Source: Welwitschia mirabilis
Taxonomy: Eukaryota > Gnetophyta > Gnetopsida > Welwitschiales
NCBI GenBank assembly: GCA_051453625.1
Contig: JBOZIK010000001.1
Span: forward strand, 184,091,861-184,155,860
DNA length: 64,000 bases
Reading direction: 5' to 3'
The position numbers and the translations under genes are program-made. The notes below the pieces were generated by a model, which was not told the DNA's origin, ran no database searches, and worked only from the letters and a program-made list of their open reading frames with translations. Positions 22,661 through 34,012 of this stretch are shown piece after piece. Every line of letters starts with the position of its first letter. Position 1 is the first letter of the stretch.

Positions 22661-23315
22661 ATAATTGCCTTCTACACTATACTTTCTTTTGCAAAATTAA
22701 ATTTTGAAATAATAAAAGTAGAAAAATATTCTTCTTCAATTCTGAAAATTTGCGTACTTAGAGTGTGCATACCTAGATTTAATTTGAAGTCGATTAATCC
22801 TTTTTTGACATTTTTTTGAATAAGGTTTCATTCTCTCTGATATTTCATTTTTTTACCAGGATTCATCATATCCCTACATGCTTAAATAACTAATAGAATG
22901 GAGAAATTAAAAACAATAGACCAACATCCATCTAGTTATGGGGATGATAGGAAAGATAATGATAGTAGTAAAGAGAAAATCCAAAATTATAAAAACTTGA
23001 AAAATAGAGAATAGTCATCCTAAAGTATCATAGGAATAATCTCAAGGATGAAGAAAAATTTATTTTATGGAAAAGAAAAATGTGAAAATACATAAATGCA
23101 GTAAATTTTTTAGACTATTATCATCTCAGGTTATGGACACATCAGAATGGATGAAAAAGAAACAAAAATAAAATGTAGAAATTTAAACATAAATAGACCT
23201 ACTTTAACCTAAGCTAGAAAATTACATCACTAATTCAAAATAAATACCTAAATAGAAAAAAATTCAAGATACCTACTTGAGTAGTGACAATCTTTTTAGC
23301 TCCTTACAGCCTTTC
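22661..23315 (-). other. Gypsy 5' leader (untranslated region)
   Basis: Non-coding sequence between gag and the primer binding site. It is clearly related to 61430-62112 in the second gypsy copy, for example the shared ATTCTTCTTCAATTCT and TGTGCATACCTAG-like wording, so it belongs to the element. Confidence 0.7.
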
Positions 23316-23330
23316 CTAGTAATGCAACCA
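23316..23330 (-). promoter_or_regulatory. Primer binding site remnant (tRNA-Asp type)
   Basis: The plus strand reads AGTAATGCAACCA just before the LTR. It resembles the complement of the TGGCGCCGTTGCC primer site of Athila/Tat elements, with several changes. The sister copy at 62113-62127 is better preserved and supports the assignment. Confidence 0.5.
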
Positions 23331-23333
23331 AAA

Positions 23334-24400
23334 TGTTATGGTGTGAATATATGCAATTCTAAAGTTCTTTAGGTAAAAATTTAATCAAATAACTTGCAAA
23401 AAAAACACNNNNNNNNNNNNNNNNNNNNNAGAGAATTGATTTTACCAATGTATTTTTGTTCTTTTATCTTTAGTAAAACTGAAAGGAAATAACTTAAATA
23501 AATGCAATGATTAAATGAAAATGAAATGTAAGTGAATGAAAATGGAATGTAATGCAATGGAAATGGAATAGAAATGAAAAAAAAAATAGATCCTACTTAG
23601 ATCTTAGTCTTTCTTTCACAAAGACCACTTCTCTATAACTTATATCAAAAAAGAAGAGAATTCACTAGTTCTTAATCAACATAAACTATGAGATCTATTC
23701 AAGTAAGACTTCAAATGTAATATGGAAAGAAAGGAATAAACAATGCAAATCTATTCCACTAAATAAGATCAACCTTAATAAAGGTTGTCCTTAAAATCTA
23801 AATAAGCCCAAGCTTATCACTATCTAAGATCAACTTAAATCATAAGGGATATATACAACAATGATATGAAAAAAGAATTTGTATTAATCTAGTGAAATTA
23901 GAACAACATCCACTTACAACATCAGAATAACAGCACCTTAATGAGAGAGAGACAGCTTGACATCAAGGGGACTCCTTTCTATAGCATGGGATGGACCTCT
24001 TACCCTTCAATCTTTTATCACAAGTATCGGGTACAAAAGATGAAAAGAAAATGAAGGAGGAGAAGGTATTTATAAATTTTCCAAAGAGGGATATGGAGGC
24101 AAACTCTAAAGGTGGAAAATAAAATCCTAATGACCCATATGGGCTGTTTGACCCCATTTACAATAGAATTTATTATTGTTGTGTAAAAATAGTTGTTATC
24201 TCGTATGTTGTCCACACAACTAGGGAGACGATGCCACCTTAACGGCTTGGACAGTATGCCATATGCTATCGTTAGCCCTGTGGATTATCTACATGTAGTT
24301 CCAATGCCATCNNNNNNNNNNACAGCCAATGCCCTATCAACTTGTGCTTCATGTGCTACTATCAGTGCCATAGGCTTCTGAGCACATCACTAGTATGATT
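23334..24400 (-). repeat. 5' LTR of gypsy copy 1
   Basis: It starts TGTTATGGTGTGAATATATG on the plus strand and is related over most of its length to LTR sequence at 52813-54440 and from 62133 on. Shared stretches include the ATGAAAATG-rich block near 23510, the ATAAGGGA.AT block near 23840 and the GGACCTC.TACCCTT.AATCT block near 23990. The last ~200 bases (24190-24400) are GC-richer and more diverged. The right boundary is not fixed. Confidence 0.7.
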
Positions 24401-25449
24401 CTCCTAGATATCATAAGGACAATGGAAAGGATGACGCACTTCTTTTTCTCTTTTCTTAGTCTTTGTATTATAAAGTCTTTTCTCCAGACCTATAGTATCA
24501 GAATAATATTGGAAAACTACCAATAATGTCAAACATTACATGTTTTACTGATTATCATATCANNNNNNNNNNNNNNNNNNNNNNNNNNNNNNNNNNNNNN
24601 NNNNNNNNNNNNNNNNNNNNNNNNNNNNNNNNNNNNNNNNNNNNNNNNNNNNNNNNNNNNNNAGAAAATAATACAATGTTTTACTTTTCTTTTGGAACTA
24701 TGTTTTCTAATTGAGACAAGTTTTAGAAAATAAATTTACTGTGAATCTCTATCATTTGTATGCTATCTAACATTTTGGTACTACTATGAATGTTTTGAAA
24801 GAGCCACTTATTTGATGCTCTGTGTCATAGAGGAAATATGTTTGTTTAGTTTTCCTTTCTTGACCTAAGTGCTGGGTATCCACTGTTGCAGCATTTTGAC
24901 GGATAAATGATATAATGCTTGTTTATTCTACATTTCAACACATCATCACTCTCTCTATTAAAAGAGCTGTCACATTGTAAGTCTTAACGTTTGCAAACTG
25001 GGTTTGTATTTTAGTTTTAAAAAATTATATTTTATATAACAAGACCCAATGTTTTAAAGAAAACATAATTAGGCATAAGGTTTGATGGGTAAAGCATGAG
25101 AAAGAAAACGTTCAAATGCTAACATTGATAAAAGTGTACTTTTGATATATTGCAATGTAGTTTTAGTTTTTTATTCAGAGATTTTCATTGCTTGGAATTT
25201 AGATGGTTCATTTTCAGTTAGTTTTCAATTTGTGTTTAAGAAATAGGGTTCTTTAAATTATAACAATTAAGAAAATTGGACTTAAATAAAAAGCTTTATT
25301 TAGGTGTTTTAGAATGCTTTTGAATGAGGCTTATATGTTTTAAAGATGCCTGGAATATTTACTCATATACATTTATACATCTAAAGCTTAGCTACTCACA
25401 AGTTTTTGTTCACTTTAGGATAAATTATTAGTTTAAAAAATTATTATAT
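24401..25449. other. No gene recognised
   Basis: AT-rich sequence with a 100-base gap at 24563-24662. Only short chance frames are present; the junction between the gypsy LTR and the next repeat is somewhere in here. Confidence 0.4.
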
Positions 25450-26850
25450 ATTCTTCAATACCTTTTAGTAAGACATGAGCTTATATACCTCAACAACTAG
25501 TGAAAGAAATACATATTCATATTATACCTTATTACTAAAATATCCTTGCTTAATCTAGAACATCTTCTAAGTTCCACTTTTAGTCTATGCATTTCCCACC
25601 TATGTCTATATGTTAATAGGTGTTTGATTTTGATCTTCTTCTTTGTTCTTCATATTATCTTCATTGTTTGATTTTGAGCCTCTTCTTTGTTCTTCATATT
25701 ATCTTCATTTTTTTAGGTCTCTATTTTATAGGAACTTCTTCTTAAGACTAATTATTTAAGATATCTTCCTAGTTATTCTTTTATAAAATAAAAGATTCAT
25801 TATAAAAAATGTCCCTACTAAACAAGATTTTTCTTTAAACAAGATCCCAAATTTTGTATTCAATGTTGTCATTTTCATATCCAAGAAAGATGAGTTTCTT
25901 GAATTTTAAATCAAGCTTGATCCTATAAACATTTAGAATGTAATACATGTAAGACATCTTTTTACTTATATAGTTAGTGATCTACTCCACAGCTCCTATA
26001 GAATCTTGTCATTGATAGTTATAATGATTAGTNNNNNNNNNNTCATCATCACTCTCTATTAGGATTTTGATAGGCCTTTACAAGGTGAGTCAATTAAAGA
26101 TGAATGAGACCTATGGATAGGAAAGACAAAGATAAAAATAAACTTAACTGGTAAAAAAATGAAATGTCATTGACAATGCAAAAGACATGTATTAAAATGT
26201 CATGTATCACGTACATCATAATGACCAAAATTTGATATATCATGGGAGATGAAAAGGAGTAGAATTAAAACAGAAATAAGGAGGAATCCCTTGATGAGGG
26301 GTTACAAATGAAAACTACTCTTCTTCCTTCATAAACACTAGTCTGGCTACATCAAGATCTAAATGAATGATTGTGAGTGGATTCATTCTTTTAGAAACAA
26401 TTATTTTTATGTACTCTCAAAAACAAACTTTTACTACTAATAGATGGCATGTATTGCTTGGACAAGTTCTTCCTACACATTATGCATGCACTAAGAGACA
26501 TTTAAGCATATAATGATGAGTTATGAGTTAAAGGAATCCTATGTATTTATAATCTAATGTTTAATATAAGCATGAAGGTTCATAGTCTACTCATCAAAGT
26601 GCTCATAGAAAGAAATTATCTTATTCACTAAGGAACATGAAGTGTAAATTAATCCCATTAAGATTTTGTTATGTAAACCTACAAATATCATCATACTTCT
26701 TAGTGTAAACTAATCCCATTAAGATTTTTTTATGTAAACCTACAAATATCATCATACTTCTAATTCTTTCTAGAAGTATACAATTCATCCTTAATGAAGT
26801 AGTTGACTAAAACCTTGGCACAGTAAATAAACGTGGCACTGATGACATTG
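25450..26850 (-). mobile_element. Antisense Ty1-copia fragment, copy 1 (integrase tail and unclassified interior)
   Basis: The fragment matches 42490-43790 of the better copia copy almost throughout. On the minus strand 25780-25990 gives the integrase tail (FKKCIFL-like wording and the following linker). From 26043 onward it matches the unclassified 43050-43790 block. It carries two tandem duplications absent from the sister: 44 bp at 25621-25664/25665-25708 and 61 bp at 26641-26701/26702-26762. The gag part is missing, because the segmental duplication begins at 26866. Confidence 0.75.
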
Positions 26851-29800
26851 TTATTCTTCGTGCTCACAAATTCATCACAGGGTGACAAATAATATTCTTA
26901 GGGATCTACTAATTACTAATTAACTCTTTAGTTATTAAGGATAAAATGGGAAGTATTCTACTTATAAAATTCTTTATCTTTAATAATGGAATCAAATACA
27001 AAATGAGACAAGAAGGAAATATTACTTTATCTAATGCTAACACCTTTGGCACCATATTCCCTACCTTTTTCCATGTTAACTACATCCTTCACTCCATTAT
27101 TTTGAAACTAAGGATTTCAATTATCTATGAACATAGTCTCCATTATTTTGAAACTAAGGATTTCAATTATCTATGAACATAGTCTGTAACAAGTCTATTA
27201 TCTTTTAGTTATCTTTAATATTTCCTTATAAGTCTAGNNNNNNNNNNNNNNNNNNNNNNNNNNNNNNNNNNNNNNNNNNNNNNNNNNNNNNNNNNNNNNN
27301 NNNNNNNNNNNNNNNNNNNNNNNNNNNNNNNNNNNNNATACTAAAGCATATTAAGAATGATGTACATGTATATGAGCATTAATAGAGCATTTGAAATGAG
27401 AATAAAGCTATAGATAAAATTAAGAATAGGTTCTCAATCACAAAATCTCAAGATCTAAGGTGTAATCATATAGAATATAAGTTTTTGAAGCAACTTTTTA
27501 GTGATATGGATGACAAGGAGAAGAGGCCTTTCAAGAAGGGACATGAATTCAAGGTAAAGGAAGATGTCATTATCCTTACAACTAGTAAGCATTCCAAGTA
27601 TTGCGAGCATTATATTGTGAAATAGGGGAGTAGGGATGAGTGGAGGGGAATATATATGCTTTTTGTGGCTTTCATAAGGCTTCCACTGATGTAACCATAC
27701 TATTAGATGGAAGGAAGACCATCCATAGAAAAATAGGATATTGTGTCAGCTGTAACAATCTAATAAATCAAACAGTTATCAAGGTTAAAAAATTTTAATT
27801 ATTCTTTTTCCATGATAACTTAGGATTTGCACATGCATAAAATTAGAAAGGGTATATATAACACTAGGAGCATTAAAAAAAGTTATTTTGATATTACTTC
27901 TATTTTTATTTTTTAAATAATAATAATAACTTCATGATGATGATGGTATCAAATTTTCCTAACAAATGCAAGTTATAAAAGATAATAAGAAACTCAATCA
28001 CTCTTAAATCTAAGAGAAATGCTTTAAGTCTAAAATGTTTGCTCTACTAATGTCTAAATTTTAAAGATGTTAGCAACGATAATGAAAGTATAAAATGTGT
28101 ACCAAAAGAATTTCTAAATTCCCTATAGCATGTAACTCTAAGAGGGCTTTTATTGTAAGAAATTCTTTGTTCCATTAAAAGCAGTTTAGAAGTTAAGACA
28201 AATAGAAGATTCTAACTCTATGTTATAATTGGATTTTAATTTCTAAATAATCTTAAATATTTAAGATTGATAATATTCTAAAGATTTCCATCTTAAATCT
28301 GGTGAAGTTCTCTTTGTAAGGAAAAATGAGGCAAGATAGCTTCATAGGTTTTAGTATTTAAGAGATTAGTAAGCAAGATAGTCTTTCTTTAGCTCCCAAT
28401 TATATACAAGATATTCTTCTTAAAAGGAAGATGAAAAAGGACTTCTATTTTGTTTCTAGATTTTCTTTAATATGTTTAATCCTCTTATGGTTAATATTCT
28501 CATGGATAAATAACTTATGAGAAAGATCTTAAGATTTTCTTTATATTATAAAATTTACTTGTTAAAAAGGAGAAATATACCCTATTTCCAAACATAGAGG
28601 GTAGTAGTTTTACAAAAAAAAACTAGGCTATCAATTATAATATAAGAAAATATTAATTATTTTGACCAATAAGGATTCTAAAGAATTACTTTCTATCATT
28701 CATTTGGATGAAATTAATTAATAACTTAGGAACAACTACAATCCTTTCCAACAGAGAGAAAACAATGGAGGAATGCCTTTCATCCTAAGTACATGAAGTG
28801 ATTGTTATATTAAGAAAATTTTCATTAAGTCTTAGTCAATAAAATCATAAGAAGCATCATAATTTTCTTAACCTAGCATGATCAATTGTTAAAGAATAAG
28901 GATATTATAGAATAACAATGAATCATTTGTTATAGGCCTTTACAAATACTAAAATACCAAAACGGTATACATTTTATTAAATAGAATTTTACAAAAACCT
29001 ATAACTTTATTAAGATTGTCTTCTTATAGTAGCATGGGAAACTATTCTATTTTATTTTTTTAATATGGTTAACTTAATTCATGATTAGATAATGTTAAAT
29101 AGACTTTAAAATAGACAAGTAAATTTGACTAGATCTAAATGTAAGGTTGTATTAATTAGTGCTATGTGTTTTTATTTGACATATTGTTTTTTCTATTCCT
29201 TTTATGTTACTAGGTTCATGTAGCTTTCTTATGAGGTATCAAAATTTGAATTTTTCCTTAAAATATTACTTTTAACTAATAAACTAGTAATACATTTTGG
29301 CTATTAAAAGAGTTTAGAAAAGGTATTGTTAATACTTTTCTTATTAATCATATTTACTTTCATGGTTTTACATATCATTTTATTACTATTAATGCATCTT
29401 ATATTTTATAAGTAATTTTATCTTTTATGTTGATTGAAATAGGTTTGAAAACAAATGTATTTGACATAATCTTGAGGAATAAGTGGAATCATGATTGTTC
29501 GTAATATCTAATCAATTTTTATTCTTAGAAAATATTCCATTTATTCATTGGAAGTACCTCATGTCATTCTAACTATTTTAATTTGTTTATAGTTTATATT
29601 TTATTCTCTTGATAACCTCAAATTTGTTTACTTAATATTTTATGCTCTAAATTAGATTCTTCATGTGAGAAATATAGCATTCTAATCATTCTAATGATAG
29701 TCCATTTTGAAGTTTATGGATTCAAAACTTTAAATGACTTGACTGATATATTATAAGGAAATATGTATAAATAAACCATTTGTATAGGAAATTATAACCC

Positions 29801-30664
29801 ATATGCTCTTAATGAAGAGGTATGGTTACTACCTATAACCCATATGCTCTTAATGAAGAGGTATGGCTACTAAAAGATTCAACATCCCCCTATTAATCTT
29901 AATTGACTAAGCTATAATAAATCTCCTCCATAACTATTATGATGGTCATAATAACTTTGGGGATGAGATTAAATTGTATTCACCTTCTTACATACTTATT
30001 ACAAGGAAATAAATTCATTGTGTGTACTTGATGATCTTGCATGACTACAAAATTAGCTTGATCTTGGGCTTACAATTACATGAATTAGTATTTTTCATCT
30101 TGTCATTTAGGCTTAAGTGAAATTAAAGGTTGAAAATAAAAGTGACTTAGTCTTTATACTCAAATTTTCTTTGAGCTTTGTAAATTGAAAAATCAGGGTA
30201 TTTTTTAATGGTTTTAACTATTTCTACCTTTTGAGACTTATGTTTTACCATTTGTAAATTAGAATATAAGCTTTAAGTTTAGGATTACACACCTACATTT
30301 TTGTTACAAATCTTTAAGTGTTATAATAAAACTCTTTATATGTTATTTTCCCCTCATGTGGAATGTTTGAGAACTTCCATTAATGTAATAATTATTATGA
30401 TTATTGTTTTTATATTTTATTTGATAAAAAGATCCTTAAACAAGGAGGGAAAAATGAATTAATTTTTAGAAACTTTATAACATTAAATATTTAAAGCATA
30501 GAAAGGTTTAGCAAGCTTAATTTCCAAAGAAATCTTAATTTCCAAAACAATCTTAATGAAAAAATACTAAATATTATAAGTTTTAAGATTTTAGTGATGA
30601 TAAGAAAAAAAAATATTGGTAAAAACATATATGAAGAATGAAGGTTTCTCCTATCTCCTAACTA

Positions 30665-30928
30665 AGTTTCATATAGAACAATGCATTCATTTAAGAAAAC
30701 TTCTATTAAAAAGCCAAATTTAATAAGAAAACCTGGCATAATTATTGCCTCCTATGCCCATGTAATTCAAACAAACTAATGCCCAACCATATCAAGTATA
30801 AGACATATACTTATAAATTAACTAGTATTAAAATTATTATTTCATAATTGTTAAGAAATTTAAAACTTTAAATGGTTTTAAGTTAAAGGTAAATATAGGC
30901 AAATAAGCATCTTAAAGAGAATATTCCT
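30665..30928. repeat. Partial unit of the 1.27-kb tandem repeat family
   Basis: From AATGCATTCATTTAAG to CCTAAGC it matches the stretch just before the decayed reading frame in array units (for example 14035-14295). It is cut at the AAE3 fragment. Confidence 0.85.
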
Positions 30929-31585
30929 AAGCACATGATGATGAACCCATGGCTACATTATGGAGGCACAAATTGAGCTTTGTTGGGCTTCTGGTCATGT
31001 AAGACCTCATGATTTTAAATGAGAAGAGCATGGCACAGGCTGCTAGCATTAAGGGAAAGGTTTGTATCAAAGGAATGAGCATGATGAAAGGCTATAAAAA
31101 CAATCCTGAGGAAAAAAAAAAGTTCTTTTAGATTCAAGTGTTTCACACTAGTGACCTTGGATACCTTGATGTGGATAGGTATCTATTTCTTATGGGCTAG
31201 ATTAAGGAGCTCATCAACTATGGTGGTAATGAATCTCTTATTGACTTGTTTGAATTGTGAATTTTTAATTGATTTAATGATTTATGGGGTGCATAAGCAA
31301 AAAAGATATCATTGGCAGAGGTGGATGCAATGCTTCTACCATTTCTAATAATAAAAGAGGTAGTGAAATTTATAATGCTAGATGAGAAGGATGATGAGGA
31401 GGTTAACACTGCGGTTGTTATCAAGGAGGAAGAGTTAGCAATTGAAGTAGATGGCATTGAGTTTTATAAGAAAATTTTATTAGCCTTCAAAATTTGTAAG
31501 AAAGTTTTTATGATAGAGGATATTCTAAGAATAGCGATCGATAAAGTACAAAGGAGGGCCGTGGCCGAGCATTTCATTCCTCAAC
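30929..31585 (+). pseudogene. AAE3: AAE3-like acyl-CoA ligase (oxalate-CoA ligase type), C-terminal fragment, copy 1
   Basis: This is the C-terminal part of an AMP-forming acyl-CoA synthetase of the AAE3 / 4-coumarate-CoA-ligase-like family, which activates a carboxylic acid (oxalate in AAE3) with ATP and CoA. Broken frames give VCIKGMSMMKGYKNNPE, FHTSDLGYLDVDRYLFLMG and IKELINYGG. A short intron (about 31226-31297 or 31305) follows at a GT donor, then a second exon, open to 31605, gives AEVDAMLLPF, DEKDDEEVNTAVV and KVQRRAVAEHFIPQL. The family has AEVDAVLL, DEKYGEEV.AAV and GK.QRR.VA.HF in these places; the Lys of GK is kept. The kept intron shows the source was genomic DNA. At about 31585 it runs straight into antisense copia sequence. 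Confidence 0.92.
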
Positions 31586-32095
31586 TTTCCATTTTTGCAT
31601 CTTAAAAAAAATCTATGCCTAGAGGGTTTTACTCTCATTAAAGTCTTTAATGTTAAATTAAAGTAACAAGAGTTCTTATACATTACTAATTTCCATCTTA
31701 TTCTCTTTTGTAAGAAGTAAGTCATCCATGTATAAGAGCAACATTATAAGGATATCACTCTTACACTTTCTCCTATACAAATAAAGATTGTGCAACTCCT
31801 AAGAAAAGCAATTTACACATTAATAAATTAAATCATTTGTATCATTATCCTCACATTTTACTTAACCTATGTAAGGCTCTCTTGAGTTTGTAAATAAAGT
31901 TCTCCTTTTCATTCATGATCAACCCCTCTAGTTGTTTTATGTAAATCTTCTCTTCTAGTTTAACATATAGGGAGTTATTATTGCATTAATCTTCATGATC
32001 TCTAGATTTTTTATTGGTACTTAATTTAAGATTACTTTAACCAAATATAATTTATCCACTAATTCAAAGACATTAAAGAAATGTCTACTACAAAG
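31586..32095 (-). pseudogene. pol: Antisense copia reverse transcriptase fragment, copy 1
   Basis: On the minus strand KENFIYKLKRALHRLS (copia consensus VCKLKKSLYGLKQ) lies near 31870-31920. The catalytic block LLLYMDDLLLTKENKMEI lies near 31690-31750, with an intact YMDD. It matches 41781-42290 of the larger copia copy. Stops and deletions break the frame; the palm between the two motifs is shortened. It directly abuts the AAE3 fragment on its left. Confidence 0.88.
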
Positions 32096-34012
32096 TGCAT
32101 GTGGTTGATGTAGAAGAACTTATTCCAGTAATAGTTGCCTGTGTATGGCAGATAAAGGATTATGATTCCTGTAATAGATATTGAAGTTGGTCCATTGCCA
32201 ATAAGCAAGCTTGCATCTATGGAGTTGAGTGCATGGTTTTAGTTTTAGTTTTGTCACATTTTTATGTAGAGGAAAATAGAGAATTGGATGTTTATAAGGT
32301 TGAGAAAGCATGCAGTGACAATGACAAGGGTGACAATAATGGGTAAGATAATTTGATAAGGTATCGGTGGGGAAAAGAAGGTTAGCTAATTTTGAGGGTT
32401 AGAGGTTTTGTGATGCAAGGGCTATTTAATTTCTATGAAATGAGCATAAATTTTATTTATTTTTTAGAGATGATCTACTACTATGTTTTTATTTTATTTT
32501 TTTAATTTCTAAACTTCATATCAGATTCTTTTCATTAATAAAACCCACTTAGCTATTCTAGGATTAGTTTCCTTCTTACTCATAAAACATTTACTAGGGT
32601 TTTATATTACTTTATGGTGAAAGAACATTTGTTCTTTTAAAAAGATATTATTGGAAGATACATTCATAGATACATAAAAACATGGATCAACTAACCTTAC
32701 AATAATACTTTCAATATCCCCTTACATACTAAAAATCTCACCCTCTTAATTCATATTATATATCATCCAAGACACATTATAAGAATGCAACCTTAATTTT
32801 ATCACATATAAATATATATTTCAAATAGCTAAATTGTATGAAATTATTTATCTAAAACTAAAAATTTAAAAATATAAATGCATATTAGAAAAGTGTATTT
32901 ATTACCTATTTTATAAAAAATAAAATATTCTTATAAGGCACTCTTACATCATATATTTATTAAGCATCTAAGTAAATTTAATAATTATGGAAAAAGATGC
33001 ACTTGATGTTAATATACTAATGACTAAATTTTGAAATATAATAAAATCCAAGCTGTAACCTTTTTCATTTAGAACTTAATTGTTTTGGATGACTCCATCC
33101 TCTCTATGAAAGTAATCATGATTACGAGTGTAAAAATAATAACATAATTTATCAATTGTAAATATTGATGTCAACTATAGATGTAACATATAAAAGGTTA
33201 TGTTTTGATTTCAAATACATTAATGGTTTTATAAGAGATATAAAAATATTTCTACAACTTATAAATTACATATGTTGGTGTCAACTAAAAATGTAGCATA
33301 TAAAAAGTTATCCTTGATTTTTAGATATATAGATGGCTTAATAAGAGGCACAAAATGAAGCATCTTTTCAAATTATAAGTATATGATACAAATGAATTGT
33401 TGAACACATATTTTGTAGTAAGGAATAACAAACTTATAATTACATTAATTTCTCTTTCCCCCTTTAACAAATGAAGAAACACATACAAGGATTGGGATGA
33501 GAATACACAACCTAGCTTAATAGGTAGACACTCTAATGTTGCATGATAACTAAAATATGATTTTAAATACTATTAAAATTGAAATGTCAATATGAGTTCT
33601 AGATTATAGCACAAGCACATATCAATAACTTACTCTTCTTAATCATTCAAATCAATAATAATATAAAAAGGCATGATCTAGCATGAATGTTAAATAGCCT
33701 AAAGAATAGTCAAATTCATTGACCACTTTATGTTTGTTATATAATGAAATGTTCCATTGCTCTAGCCTAAAATCCAAAGAACTTGAAGCTTAGAGAGAAT
33801 ACTTTCATGGACCCTTTCCTTTCATAGGCTCTCTACTTATAACACTACTTAATTAACTTGTTATTTATTGAAGATACTTATAAATGACTTTGGCATCCTT
33901 CTTGTGTTCAACAAATTTCATGGGAAAGAGCTTAAGATTTCTTTTTCTTGTTTTTGATTTACAAAAGTAACCCAAAAAAAAAATAAAAGGAAAAAAAAAG
34001 AGAAGCATTTTT
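32096..34012. other. Spacer between the segmental copies; no gene recognised
   Basis: Strongly AT-rich with only short frames. Related phrases recur near 33175 and 33275 (GATGTCAACTATAGATGTA and GGTGTCAACTAAAAATGTA), an imperfect ~100-bp local duplication. A homopurine run lies at 33971-34003. Confidence 0.4.

Larger units (their letters stand above)
18358..24400 (-). mobile_element. Ty3-gypsy element (Athila/Tat-like), antisense, 3' truncated
   Basis: Reading right to left on the minus strand: 5' LTR (from about 23334), primer binding site, leader, gag, protease, reverse transcriptase, RNase H, then the zinc-binding start of integrase, where it ends abruptly against the tandem array. The integrase core and 3' LTR are absent. 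All domains carry stops, deletions or lost catalytic residues. The Athila/Tat assignment rests on the wording of protease and reverse transcriptase and on the tRNA-Asp-type primer site. The outer LTR boundary is approximate. Confidence 0.9.
26866..31605. repeat. Segmental duplication, copy 1
   Basis: From ACAAATTCATC at 26866 the sequence parallels 34013 onward for about 4 kb (offset about 7.15 kb), then both copies pass through a piece of the 1.27-kb tandem repeat and into the same AAE3-like gene fragment. Copy 1 lacks about 700 bp at the tandem-repeat/AAE3 junction relative to copy 2 (break near 30928). It has two extra short tandem duplications (46 bp at 27092-27137/27138-27183; 41 bp at 29793-29833/29834-29874). 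27340-30650 holds no recognisable gene. A faint zinc-knuckle-like reading (AFCGFHKASTDVT) appears on the plus strand near 27660 but is not convincing. Confidence 0.88.

Noticed and set aside
27500-27790. Possible gypsy gag zinc-knuckle wording (AFCGFHKASTDVT) in the segmental duplication
   Set aside because: The expected His and final Cys are missing, no other gag or pol sequence lies nearby, and copy 2 (about 34830) does not improve the match.
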